DNA of 11,981 bases from Tubulinosema ratisbonensis (taxonomy: Eukaryota > Microsporidia > Tubulinosematidae). A program made the position numbers and the translations under genes. Shown piece by piece: positions 1 through 7,650 of this stretch (its first letter is position 1; each line of letters begins with the position of its first letter). The stretch spans positions 1 to 11,981 of the forward strand of contig RCSS01000064.1 of NCBI GenBank assembly GCA_004000155.1, in the 5' to 3' direction. The notes under the pieces were generated by a model. That model made no database searches. It was not told the origin of the DNA and was given only the letters and a program-made list of their open reading frames with translations.

Positions 1-544
1 ACAATTGAATATAAAAATAATCTATACATTCTTCTTAATTGATATTTGTCAACTTTAAATGCTTACAAATTTAAATTTATTAAAAAATAAAACAAAAATT
101 ATAAGTATTCTGCAATTATTACCGATAAAACATAAATTACAACTTTTTTTTGTCTTTAAATTTATTACTCAATTTAACATTAATAAAGAATATATTCTAA
201 ATTAAAATGATTTTTTATTTTAATTATTTCTTTTTATTTATAAACTATATTTCTAATTTCTCTTTTTTATTTTTAAAAATCTCCTATATTTTTTACTATT
301 TTTGATAATTAATTTTAATTTTTTCTAAAAACAATAAAAAGATTTTTTAATTTATCCTTTTTTAATATTTCTAATATATTATTAATTTTCTTTTAATTTT
401 CTAAATAAAAATATTAATTTCTCCTATAAATAAATAAATTATTAACCATTTATTTATTTTTTTATCTGTCAAAATAATTAATTATGATACAATTTGATTA
501 ATTTCACTCTTTAATTTAAACAATAAATTCTTTTTTTTATTTTA
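1..544. other. AT-rich intergenic leader, no gene seen
   Basis: This stretch is almost entirely A and T, with stop codons in every frame at short intervals and no CCC-preceded ATG before 545. The only structure I can point to is the 12-bp hairpin at 428-459. It presumably contains the promoter and 5' leader of the kinase gene at 549, but no core promoter box can be told from the background composition. Confidence 0.7.
428..459. repeat. Perfect 12-bp inverted repeat (hairpin)
   Basis: The 12 bases at 428-439 are the exact reverse complement of those at 448-459, with an 8-base loop (440-447) that contains the only CC nearby. It lies about 90 bases upstream of the kinase start. The arms are a simple AAAT/ATTT repeat, so in this composition it may be chance or a slippage product. 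It could equally be a cruciform or the terminator of an upstream transcript. Confidence 0.5.
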
Positions 545-548
545 CCCC
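545..548 (+). promoter_or_regulatory. CCC-like start signal of the anchored kinase
   Basis: Four C residues directly abut the ATG at 549 in a surrounding sequence almost free of C. A CCC-like motif next to the start codon is a known microsporidian transcription/start signal, and it fixes the choice of start here. Transcripts in this group often begin very close to the ATG, so the leader is expected to be very short. Confidence 0.75.
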
Positions 549-1598
549 ATGGAATTAAAAACCAGAATACAAAATTACTTTAGAAAGAAGAACAGTATAA
601 AAGTAATAATATTATTAATATTATTTATTTTTTTATATATTACTTTTTATTTTTACTATTCCATGAAAAAAAGAATTTCTATCTCAAAAGACATCTTAGA
701 AATCATCAATAAACACGTAGAAGAATGTTTAAAGTATAAAGAAAGAGATGAACAGAATGAAGCATTCTCAAAACTAAGCCATGCTTATCTTAAACCAATC
801 AAAATGACACCAGTCACTGCTGTCTTCTTGTATGACCAGAAGAGTAAAATAGTCATAAAAAGAGTNATTTATAGAGAAGAAAGCCCCACCCAAGAAGATG
901 AAATCTCTCTTTCTGCTGAGCATGACAATGTTATGAAGACATTTACCTCTTTTAAGAGTGTTTACCAGTACAAAGAATGGGATGATAATTTACAAAGAGA
1001 AATAAAGAAAAATAAAGTAATTATTTGGTTATTTATGGAATATCTTCCTATAAAAATAAGTCAAAGAGAAATAAACAAAGATGANAGAAAAATAAAAAAA
1101 ATAGCCAAGGATGTTTTACAAGGATTGTCTTATTTGCATAAAAGAAACATAGCACACTTGGACATAAAAATAGCAAATGTTATGGGTACTTACAAAGATG
1201 GACAAGTTATTTATAAATTGATTGACATGGGCTATGCCAGGGATTTTAACAAAGATTTAGGTGCTATCAGAGGAGAAACTTACATCCCTAAAAAGTCATT
1301 TGGTACTTTTCCTTATAAACCACCTGAGGTGGTAAAAGAGAACATTCATGCATTGAAGAGTGATATTTACTGTGTTGGTGCAGTGGTATGGTTCTTATCT
1401 ATTGGTTATATTCCTTTCTACACTGATGGAGAGAAGGACATAGATTTATTTAGAAAATTTGTGTCTGGTAAGGTAAGGTTTAAGTTTAAAGAAAAGGCTT
1501 CTGAATTGTTAAAAGATTTTGTGATCAAAGCCATGGAAAGAGACAGAAATAAAAGACCTTCTGCTGATGAATTATTACAGCACCCATTTTTAGAATAA
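549..1598 (+). CDS. Membrane-anchored Ser/Thr-type protein kinase
   Basis: The protein is 349 residues. A basic N-terminus (1-17) is followed by one strongly hydrophobic span (about 18-38), a basic linker and a kinase domain (about 88-349). Kinase landmarks: IVIK with Lys104 as the ATP-anchoring lysine; a possible helix-C glutamate at 118 just before an HDN motif (125-127); a hinge-like MEYLP; the catalytic loop HLDIKIAN with Asp205, Lys207 and Asn210; DMG (226-228) in place of DFG; PPE (258-260) for APE; SDIYCVG (271-277); RNKRPS, and a terminal HPFLE. All catalytic residues are present, so activity is plausible. The canonical glycine-rich loop cannot be recognised, and HRD is HLD. The start follows CCCC directly. 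Unknown bases at 866 and 1085 lie in GTN (Val) and GAN (Asp/Glu) codons, so no stop is hidden. AATAAA overlaps the stop. I cannot assign a kinase subfamily. Both flanks of the span are basic, so topology is unclear. Confidence 0.9.
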   Translation: MELKTRIQNYFRKKNSIKVIILLILFIFLYITFYFYYSMKKRISISKDILEIINKHVEECLKYKERDEQNEAFSKLSHAYLKPIKMTPVTAVFLYDQKSKIVIKRXIYREESPTQEDEISLSAEHDNVMKTFTSFKSVYQYKEWDDNLQREIKKNKVIIWLFMEYLPIKISQREINKDXRKIKKIAKDVLQGLSYLHKRNIAHLDIKIANVMGTYKDGQVIYKLIDMGYARDFNKDLGAIRGETYIPKKSFGTFPYKPPEVVKENIHALKSDIYCVGAVVWFLSIGYIPFYTDGEKDIDLFRKFVSGKVRFKFKEKASELLKDFVIKAMERDRNKRPSADELLQHPFLE

Positions 1599-1599
1599 A
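1594..1599 (+). terminator. AATAAA polyadenylation signal over the stop codon
   Basis: The last codon (GAA), the stop TAA and the next A together spell AATAAA. The same arrangement ends three other genes in the window. I read it as a poly(A) signal embedded in the coding end, consistent with very short 3' UTRs. Confidence 0.5.
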
Positions 1600-1745
1600 A
1601 TACAATTTAATCANNNTAAGATTATTTATGCAAATTAAATAAAATTATTTAATAAATTTTGATTAAAAAAATAAAAATTAAAATAAAAACAAAAATTAAA
1701 ATAAGAAATTAAAATAAGAAATAAAAATATTAAAAAATTAAAATA
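1600..1745. repeat. A-rich low-complexity convergent spacer with a 13-bp tandem repeat
   Basis: This is the spacer between two tail-to-tail kinase genes. It contains a short unresolved stretch (NNN at 1614-1616) and then A-rich sequence with two exact, adjacent copies of the 13-mer AAATTAAAATAAG (1693-1705, 1706-1718). Read on the minus strand, it holds no remnant of the kinase C-lobe that the leftward gene lacks. Slippage in this tract may have removed that end. Confidence 0.65.
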
Positions 1746-2441
1746 TTAAATATAAAATATAAATAAAATAATACANTTGTGGTATTTCAATTGTTTGAAT
1801 GCCTTAAAGTTGCCATCTGATGAACTTGGTTCTGTCCAGGAAAGAGTGCCAGTCAAACAAAATAGAAGAATAATGCCAAGAGACCAAATATCAGAGGTAT
1901 CTCCATGATAATAACATTCGTACTGCTCTGGTGGCATGTATTCATAGCTGCCAACCAATGTCTTAAGTATCCTTTTTTCTCTTTTCTGGCATTTACAAGA
2001 GTTTAAAGAATTTTTAACAAAACATTCATTACATTTTGCATAAATTAAAGTGGCAGAGTCAAAATCAGAAATTTTTAAGTTAAAATTTTCATCTATCAAA
2101 ATATTGTCAGGTTTCAAATCTCTATGACAGATTCCTTTAGAATGCATAAACTCAACACCATCCACCATTTGTTTAAAAAAATATTGAGCTAACCTTTTAT
2201 CCATTCCTACACCTAATTCAATAAAATCTAGTAAGGTATATTTCCTATAAGGAAAAACAAAATACTCTGATGAATAATCTATAAGTGAGTTTATTCTCTC
2301 ATGATTTTCTAATATTTTATATATTTTTAATAATTTGTTTATGTTTGATTCTAATTTTATGCTTTTTAAAATAAAAAGCTCTGTGTTGTGTTGTGATAAA
2401 AATATTCTATCTGATATTTTTTTTACTAATTTGTATTTCAT
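1746..2441 (-). CDS. Chk1-like protein kinase, C-terminally truncated, with a Cys cluster in the activation segment
   Basis: The 231-residue protein begins directly with the kinase fold. Lys26 (FILK) is the probable ATP lysine, but the glycine-rich loop is degenerate. Strong motifs follow: CHRDLKPDN with Asp108, Lys110 and Asn113; LKISDFDSAT, where DFG has become DFD (126-128); GSYEYMPPE; and SDIWSLGIIL. The stretch TGTLSWTEPSSSD aligns well with the Chk1 segment after subdomain IX, and the catalytic loop region is also Chk1-like. The activation segment carries an insert with C137-x2-C140-x8-C149-x-C151, a possible zinc site. After about residue 221 the kinase homology stops abruptly and ends in a short hydrophobic tail read from low-complexity DNA, so subdomains X-XI (roughly 50-60 residues) are missing. 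The N at 1777 gives AAN (Lys/Asn), not a stop. The start has TCCC four bases upstream. The gene could be a decaying copy, a 3' truncation, or an assembly error at the A-rich tract. Confidence 0.8.
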   Translation of the reverse strand: MKYKLVKKISDRIFLSQHNTELFILKSIKLESNINKLLKIYKILENHERINSLIDYSSEYFVFPYRKYTLLDFIELGVGMDKRLAQYFFKQMVDGVEFMHSKGICHRDLKPDNILIDENFNLKISDFDSATLIYAKCNECFVKNSLNSCKCQKREKRILKTLVGSYEYMPPEQYECYYHGDTSDIWSLGIILLFCLTGTLSWTEPSSSDGNFKAFKQLKYHXCIILFIFYI

Positions 2442-2444
2442 TAA

Positions 2445-2447
2445 GGG
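2445..2447 (-). promoter_or_regulatory. CCC-like start signal of the Chk1-like kinase
   Basis: On the minus strand TCCCTTA immediately precedes the ATG, with the CCC three bases from the start codon. It supports this start and suggests the promoter side of the gene is intact even though the 3' end looks broken. Confidence 0.65.
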
Positions 2448-2475
2448 ATTATTGTAAATTTATTTAAAAATTAAA

Positions 2476-2697
2476 AATAATATTTTTACCACAAATTATA
2501 TTTAAATAAAATAATTTTTATTAAAAGGAAATAAAATAATATTTTACTAAATATTAATTTATTTGAATATTATTTTAAAAAAAAATAAAAAATTAAATAA
2601 TATTTTTAATGAATATTAATTATTTGAATATAGTTTTTATTTAAAAGAAATAAAAAATTAAATATTTTATTTTTACTAAAAATTATATAATAAAAAG
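2476..2697. repeat. Degenerate ~60-bp tandem repeats in a divergent promoter
   Basis: The core AATAATATTTT recurs at 2476, 2535 and 2596 (spacing 59 and 61), with a weaker fourth copy near 2660. The two middle copies also share a following ATATTAATT, an ATTTGAATAT and then a TTTTAAAA-like run, so whole units and not just the core are related. The array fills most of the 261-base gap between the Chk1-like kinase (-) and the first transporter (+), so it probably contains both promoters. Confidence 0.5.
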
Positions 2698-2700
2698 CCC
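2698..2700 (+). promoter_or_regulatory. CCC-like start signal of transporter 1
   Basis: GCCC lies two bases before the ATG at 2703, in sequence otherwise nearly free of G and C. It fixes the start of the transporter gene. Confidence 0.7.
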
Positions 2701-2702
2701 TA

Positions 2703-3620
2703 ATGCATAAAAACACTGCACTAAAAATATTATCAAATTTATTTTACTTATTTTCTATTTTTATGCTATCTTTCTTAAGCAGGAAATTTAAAAATATCCC
2801 AGAGAAACACTCCAATGAAATAATCATCATAGCTTCATTTTCTTTGGTCATTTATGGTAAATTATTATATTTAAAAAAAGAATTTTCTTATTCGTATTTT
2901 ATATTAAACATAAAAAATAAAAAAAGAAATTTGTACACAAAATCACAAATTTTGTTTTACAAACTTATATTTTTTACTAGCACTATCATTTTCTTTAACT
3001 ATTTTCATAAATTTTCAGCTTTAAAAATAGGAATTTACAAACAAATCAAAGTGTTTGTTATAATTTTAGTAAATTATTTTTCTGGTAAAAAAATTTCTTT
3101 AAAAGAGTTTTCTGGTGTAAGTTTGATCATCACAGGTGTATTACTTAACACATTTTATAAAAGTAAAGAAAATAATGAAACTAATACGTTTTTTGATTCT
3201 TTGATGATCATTCTTTCTGTTACAGTCAGTGCATTAAATTCATGCTACTTCGACAAAAAAATTAAACAAAAAATTCACTGTTTTTACGAATATTTTGTTG
3301 ATTTTAACATTTATTATTTTATGATAGCACTTTTTTATCAATTTTTAGTAAGTTTATACAGAAAAACGTTTGATTTAAGTGGTTTTGTTAATTTTAAAGT
3401 ATATTTATTAGGTATAATAGGATCTATTAATGTTATAACAGCTTATGCTAATAATGTATGGTTCTTTGCTTTGGATAGATTATTAATTTATGTGATTTTT
3501 AGTGTTATGTGTAATTTTATGGCAGATCTTTTTCTTAAAAATCTGAATTATTTTGTGTTCTTTTTTTATGTTTTGACTGTGATTGGTGTTTTAATTTATA
3601 AAAAAATATTTTATAATTAA
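2703..3620 (+). CDS. SLC35A-like nucleotide-sugar/DMT-family transporter 1
   Basis: The 305-residue protein is almost wholly membrane-embedded, with about ten hydrophobic spans (roughly 9-25, 38-56, 83-100, 111-127, 136-151, 164-181, 201-218, 233-249, 258-276, 282-300). That matches the length and layout of nucleotide-sugar transporters. Family-like segments are YKQIKVFVI (112-120), which corresponds to the YQLKI-type motif of SLC35A proteins, then GKKISLKEFSGVSLIITGVL (128-147), and CYFDKKIK (181-188), which corresponds to YFEKILK. The role would be exchange of a nucleotide sugar or related metabolite across a Golgi/ER or plasma membrane; the substrate cannot be read from the sequence. Two paralogues lie at 5077-5958 and 6192-7112; this one and the third share the FD-x2-IK-x-KI motif and the C-terminal pattern GxLIYK. 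No classical dilysine retrieval signal is seen. It could instead be a DMT-family purine or drug transporter. Confidence 0.75.
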   Translation: MHKNTALKILSNLFYLFSIFMLSFLSRKFKNIPEKHSNEIIIIASFSLVIYGKLLYLKKEFSYSYFILNIKNKKRNLYTKSQILFYKLIFFTSTIIFFNYFHKFSALKIGIYKQIKVFVIILVNYFSGKKISLKEFSGVSLIITGVLLNTFYKSKENNETNTFFDSLMIILSVTVSALNSCYFDKKIKQKIHCFYEYFVDFNIYYFMIALFYQFLVSLYRKTFDLSGFVNFKVYLLGIIGSINVITAYANNVWFFALDRLLIYVIFSVMCNFMADLFLKNLNYFVFFFYVLTVIGVLIYKKIFYN

Positions 3621-3621
3621 A
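3616..3621 (+). terminator. ATTAAA variant poly(A) signal over the stop codon
   Basis: ATTAAA, a common variant of AATAAA, spans the stop codon of transporter 1 in the same register as AATAAA does in four other genes. Given the base composition it is weak evidence alone. Confidence 0.3.
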
Positions 3622-5075
3622 ATATTTTATTTAAAAATTTAGTCTTGTTATTACTTATATCTTATAATTTAATATTACACCTCTTTTGAATTTGTCTTAT
3701 ATTTTGAATTTATTTTCTATAATTTTGAGTTCATTTTTTATAAAATGTGATTTAATTATAGTTTTAATTTGAAATGTCTTTGATTTTTTGAGATAATTTT
3801 TAAAAAAAAATTAAAAAAATTCTTTTTTTTATTTATTACAGAGTTTTTCTTTGATTTAAAAAAAAATAAAATTACCAGTTTTGTGTAAACTTATATTTTT
3901 AGAAATTTACATCATATTATAACCTAAATCTTATCATAAAATTATTTATGTTTATAAAACATTATATTTTTATAAAGTAAAGCTATGTGGAAGCATTAAA
4001 ACTTTAAGGAAATTTTACAAAAAAAGATTTGTTTCTTTAATGGCTTAGATACATTAAAATACTTTTTTTATAAATTTTTATTTGTTAGTCACATCATTTT
4101 TTTTATTTGTAAATTAATTTAATTCCTTTTTTTTCCCATAAAAATATATTTTGGTAAAATTTTTAATCATTAAATTTTTAATTATTATTACCACAACAAT
4201 ATTTTTGAATCTAATATTATATTTTATTGACAAAGGAGAAAAAGTTAAAAAGAAAAGTAAAAACTCTGTGTTTTATTTTTCTTTAAAATATTTATTTTAT
4301 AATATTGCATTAAAAAATGATTTAAAAATTAAATAAAACAAATATGATATATTTGTCAATAAAAATTAGGTAATGTAATAAGAATTGATCAAATATTTTT
4401 TCATTTTTAATATTACTGCATGAAAATATGAAATATTTCTGTTTATTGAATAATTTTATGTTTAAAGGTGTTTTTTTGAGTATTTATTCATGTTTGTTTC
4501 TCTTCTTTTTCTTAATAAATTTAATTAAAAATAAATTTAATTAAAAATAAATTCAAGTTAAAATCTTTTTCTTTTGAAACATTACAATAATGTAAAACAT
4601 AATCAAGTATTAAGAAATAAACACAATTTAATTGTAAATTTTTAGATTTAATTCAATTTTAAAAAGAGGTGTATTTTTGATTAAAATTACTTTATTATCA
4701 AATATTCTTCAGATTTAGAAACTAAATTGATTTTAATACATAAATTTTATGTAATGTTAAAAATCTTTGATTTGATGTCAAAATACAAAACATGTAAGAC
4801 ATTTAAAACATTTTAATAGTAAATAAATACAACAATCTCATAAATAAAACCTGTACAAAATCTTATTTTGTATATTTTATAAAAGATAAGTCTTTCATAC
4901 AGGATAGTTAAAAATGAAAAAGTTTTTTTAATAAATTTGATAAATCTTTGTCGAGAAAAAATTTTGTACAACTAAAAAAATTCATTTTTAATTTTTAAAG
5001 AAAAAAACAATCAAAACTAATTAAACCAATACATAACATTTTGTACGCCACAATTTTAAAAAATAAGTAAAATTA
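3622..5075. other. 1.45-kb AT-rich intergenic region without a convincing gene
   Basis: No ATG-initiated frame of useful length with a CCC signal is present. A CCC followed by ATA rather than ATG occurs at 4135-4140, and shortly after it a 60-codon open stretch (4151-4336) lacks an ATG and is mostly Phe/Ile/Leu/Lys. It may be the relic of a small membrane protein or simple AT-rich chance. A 16-bp tandem repeat sits at 4514-4553. I see no RNA gene, and the region is uniformly AT-rich, unlike the two later gaps. Confidence 0.6.
4514..4553. repeat. 16-bp tandem repeat, about 2.5 copies
   Basis: The unit AATAAATTTAATTAAA is present exactly at 4514-4529 and 4530-4545, with a partial third copy to 4553 that diverges at a C. 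Its inner TTTAATTAAA is self-complementary. It is a minor satellite-like repeat with no visible link to a gene. Confidence 0.7.
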
Positions 5076-5081
5076 TTTATT
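5076..5081 (-). terminator. AATAAA over the stop codon of transporter 2
   Basis: On the minus strand the last lysine codon, TAA and the following A form AATAAA. It is placed exactly as in the genes ending at 1598, 7112 and 10068. Confidence 0.5.
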
Positions 5082-5958
5082 TTTTTTTGAAGTATTTGTA
5101 AATAACTTTTGATTCATAAATTAATATTCCTACAACACATAAAATATACCATCTTATATTATCATATTTCCAATTGTTTGTCACTCCTTCAGCCACAAAA
5201 TCAGAAACAGTGTACAACACTGCTGTAATTAACATTCTAGGAACTAATTCATAAGTAAAAGACATCCCAAACCAAAGGATAGAAATACCTGTATAAGATA
5301 AAATAAGTATATAATACTTAAAATCAGTCACATACTTAAACAAATTAAAAGTACCTTTGATCAAATAAAAGATCAAATCACATAAATTAAATGCTAAATT
5401 AATTGACTGAGTGAGAAAAGCGTAGTGAAAAAAATCAACCACTTTCTTCTGAATAAAATAATNAAAGAAAAAGAAAGCTAATCCTTCAAAACAAGAGGAG
5501 GCAGTTAGCTTAACAATATTTTTAAAGTCATTAGTCTGAGTTCCTGCCCTTTTCTGTCCTCTACTAATCATAACATATGACAATATCAAGAAAGATAGTC
5601 CAATAATTTGTGTATAATGCATTTTTTTAGAAATAAATAAGAATCCCAAAACAAATGCTACGATAGTATTAGTTTTACAACAAATAGTTTCTACCATAGG
5701 TGTTACATTAGCCACTGATTGAAAATAAAGTCTATTAGAAAGATAAAATAAAAAAGAAACAAGGATAGTTGGAGAGAGAATATTTTTATTTTTCTTTTTG
5801 ATTAAAAAGTAACTGATAAGTATGATTATTATGGATGACACTGCTGTTAATTCATAACATTGGTCGTCGCACATGTTTCCACTTTTCCTAATTGTAACTG
5901 ATTTAATAAAAAGTGTGATAAAAAAAANTGGGAGTAAAATGAATACTTTGAAAATCAT
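5077..5958 (-). CDS. SLC35A-like nucleotide-sugar/DMT-family transporter 2
   Basis: The protein has 293 residues and about ten hydrophobic spans (roughly 2-22, 36-53, 63-80, 92-109, 115-132, 150-168, 177-200, 212-230, 240-256, 268-286). It aligns end to end with the other two transporters here. SKKMHYTQIIGLSFLILSYV (110-129) matches the amphipathic step GKKISLKEFSGVSLI of transporter 1; YFIQKKV (167-173) falls where they have a YFDKKIK-like motif; GILIYES (277-283) matches their C-terminal GxLIYK. The lysine in the middle of YKQIK of transporter 1 is not conserved here, so the substrate may differ. The first luminal or cytosolic loop has a Cys30-x3-Cys34 pair. Unknown bases (5463 NAT, 5929 NTT codons) cannot create stops. 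The start is placed one base after CCCC. The gene diverges from transporter 3 across 233 bases. Family assignment is from motifs only; substrate and membrane are unknown. Confidence 0.72.
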   Translation of the reverse strand: MIFKVFILLPXFFITLFIKSVTIRKSGNMCDDQCYELTAVSSIIIILISYFLIKKKNKNILSPTILVSFLFYLSNRLYFQSVANVTPMVETICCKTNTIVAFVLGFLFISKKMHYTQIIGLSFLILSYVMISRGQKRAGTQTNDFKNIVKLTASSCFEGLAFFFFXYFIQKKVVDFFHYAFLTQSINLAFNLCDLIFYLIKGTFNLFKYVTDFKYYILILSYTGISILWFGMSFTYELVPRMLITAVLYTVSDFVAEGVTNNWKYDNIRWYILCVVGILIYESKVIYKYFKKK

Positions 5959-5959
5959 A

Positions 5960-5963
5960 GGGG
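5960..5963 (-). promoter_or_regulatory. CCC-like start signal of transporter 2
   Basis: CCCC then T precedes the ATG on the minus strand, one base from the start codon. It fixes the start of transporter 2. Confidence 0.7.
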
Positions 5964-6184
5964 AAATTTTATTGGTTAATTTAAAAAAATAAGAATTACT
6001 TAAATTTATTTTTTTATATTTTTAAAAAACATTTGTTTAAATGTTAGATAATTATTTAAAGAAAAATAATATTAAAAAATAAAATAAAAATAAATATTTT
6101 AAAACAGCAAAGGATTCAAAAAGAATACCACCATCAATAAAAAATTTAAAAAAAATTCAATTGGTAAAAAATAAAAAAAAGTAA
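5964..6184. promoter_or_regulatory. Divergent promoter region shared by transporters 2 and 3
   Basis: Two paralogous transporters start outward from this short gap, each with its own CCC signal at the edge. No gene fits inside. The A-rich middle (about 6000-6120) shows no clear TATA-like box distinguishable from background. A slightly GC-richer patch with ACCACC lies at about 6128-6133, 60 bases before transporter 3. Shared regulation of the pair is an inference from arrangement. Confidence 0.45.
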
Positions 6185-6187
6185 CCC
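6185..6187 (+). promoter_or_regulatory. CCC-like start signal of transporter 3
   Basis: AACCC lies four bases before the ATG at 6192. It agrees with the start used and with the pattern at the other two transporter genes. Confidence 0.65.
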
Positions 6188-6191
6188 TGTA

Positions 6192-7112
6192 ATGAAAAAT
6201 TACTTTAAACAGAAATACGTTAAAATATCTGTGTTTTCTATGTACTTCATTTTAGGAATATTCTATGCTTATTACGCCAGAGCATATTCTTACGTTAGCA
6301 ATAATTTTGCTCACCAAGCAGTGTTATTCGATGGCTTTGTTTTAACACTAATTAGCTTTGCTATGAATTTAAGAAGAAAAAAAGAGAAAAATAAGTACGA
6401 ATTCTTTATTTTGTTAATGATCATGGGAATGTTTTTTTATGCCAGTAAATTGTATATGAATTGTGTGGCAAGTTTGAGTGCCTTTATTGTCAGCATATTT
6501 ACTCAAAGCAGAGTGGTAGTCACATTTTTATTTCATATTTTTATTTTAAGAAAAAAATTTGTAAAAAGTGAGTTCATAGGAGTGGTTTTGATTTGTGTAT
6601 TCATTTTAATTATCTCTTTTAAGAAAAACAACCAGAAAATAAAGAAGAATCAGGTGTTTAAAATCAAATATGCTATGTTAACCTCTTTTTCTTCAGCGCT
6701 TAGCGGTCTTTCTAGCTGTTTATTTGATAGCGAAATTAAACTAAAAATCAAAAATTACATCTCGTACTCCTTAGAATCAAATTTTATTTACTTTCTAATC
6801 GCACTGATGTATCACATTTTCTATATAAAAATAAATAACCTTTCTTTTTTTACAGGTTTTGACCGGAAAGATTTTTATATAATTGCATTTATTTCTTCTT
6901 CGATCTCAGGGATTGCGATGTTAAATTGTTTTTGTTTTAGTGTTATGGAAAGAATGTTGATGAGTTTTTTATCAAAGATTGTTAGTGATTTGATTATTGA
7001 TATTTTGCTTAGTTATAAAATTGAGTTGATTACTTGCGTGTGTTATTTTGGGGTAATTTTAGGTGCTTTGATTTACAAATATGATGAGATTACTAAATTT
7101 TTTAAAAAATAA
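6192..7112 (+). CDS. SLC35A-like nucleotide-sugar/DMT-family transporter 3
   Basis: The 306-residue protein has about ten hydrophobic spans (roughly 12-28, 44-60, 71-89, 95-119, 127-142, 159-176, 196-212, 227-248, 255-273, 278-295) and short basic loops. It is closest to transporter 1: FTQSRVVVTF (103-112) lies where transporter 1 has YKQIKVFVI, with Arg107 replacing the family lysine; RKKFVKSEFIGVVLI (120-134) matches GKKISLKEFSGVSLI; CLFDSEIKLKIKNY (176-189) matches CYFDKKIKQKI; MERML (252-256) matches LDRLL; and ALIYKYDEI ends the last span. In SLC35A proteins these are the central motif, the step into span 5 and the YFEK motif. It probably carries a nucleotide sugar or related solute; the substrate is not inferable. 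It ends in AATAAA over the stop codon. Its start and that of transporter 2 share one gap. Confidence 0.75.
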   Translation: MKNYFKQKYVKISVFSMYFILGIFYAYYARAYSYVSNNFAHQAVLFDGFVLTLISFAMNLRRKKEKNKYEFFILLMIMGMFFYASKLYMNCVASLSAFIVSIFTQSRVVVTFLFHIFILRKKFVKSEFIGVVLICVFILIISFKKNNQKIKKNQVFKIKYAMLTSFSSALSGLSSCLFDSEIKLKIKNYISYSLESNFIYFLIALMYHIFYIKINNLSFFTGFDRKDFYIIAFISSSISGIAMLNCFCFSVMERMLMSFLSKIVSDLIIDILLSYKIELITCVCYFGVILGALIYKYDEITKFFKK

Positions 7113-7113
7113 A
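7108..7113 (+). terminator. AATAAA over the stop codon of transporter 3
   Basis: The final AAA lysine codon, TAA and the following A give AATAAA across the stop, the same register as in three other genes. Confidence 0.5.
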
Positions 7114-7650
7114 TTAATTTTTCTAATTTAATTTTTTACTTCTTTAAATTACTTTTTGAATGATATTTTGTCAAAAGTTTACTTATAAAAATATTAAAAA
7201 TAGTTCTTAAATGAAATTTGAAGTTGTTTTTAAGATTAAATTTAAAATTAAACTCAAAAATTTTGAAAAAAAGAATTTCTTTTAATTAATAATAGTAAGT
7301 CATTAAATCAACTTATTTATAATTTAATTTGGGAAGTGTTTTATAGTTCTCATGCTGTCATTTTATTTCTGAAAGAATGTATTGTTTTAAATCACTTATT
7401 TTATTGTAAAATGAAAAAAATATTTGATTAAATATTTTTCAACCCCATAAATTTTAAAAAAATATAAAAACATGAAATAATTATTTTAAGCAAAGAGTAC
7501 TTTAAGTTAGAACCTCATATAAATGAAGTTTTTTAGTATTCTAGAATAACAAGTTATATGAAGATTTATCACGATACCTTCTATATATAAAGACGTTCAT
7601 TCATAAAGAAACAAATGGTATAATATGTTTCTACTTGATTAAATATAATT
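7114..7650. other. AT-rich non-coding stretch downstream of transporter 3
   Basis: No frame of note is open and no CCC-ATG pair occurs (a CCCC at 7443-7446 is followed by ATAA). From about 7560 the sequence becomes less simple, with ACGATACC and GACGTTC, leading into the GC-richer block that starts at about 7651. Confidence 0.6.

Noticed and set aside
4151..4336. A 61-codon open stretch beginning with TTG, hydrophobic and then lysine-rich
   Set aside because: It has no ATG, and TTG is not a usual start in this kind of genome. The CCC upstream is followed by ATA in another frame. Its composition is what AT-rich DNA gives by chance.
3676..4673. Long-range 12-base inverted repeat (TACACCTCTTTT at 3676-3687 and its complement at 4662-4673)
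   Set aside because: One 12-base match is expected by chance in a window this size, and flanking bases do not extend it.
5077..7112. C-terminal lysines of transporters 2 and 3 as ER retrieval signals
   Set aside because: Lysines are not at positions -3/-4 or -3/-5 from the end, so the classical dilysine signal is not met.
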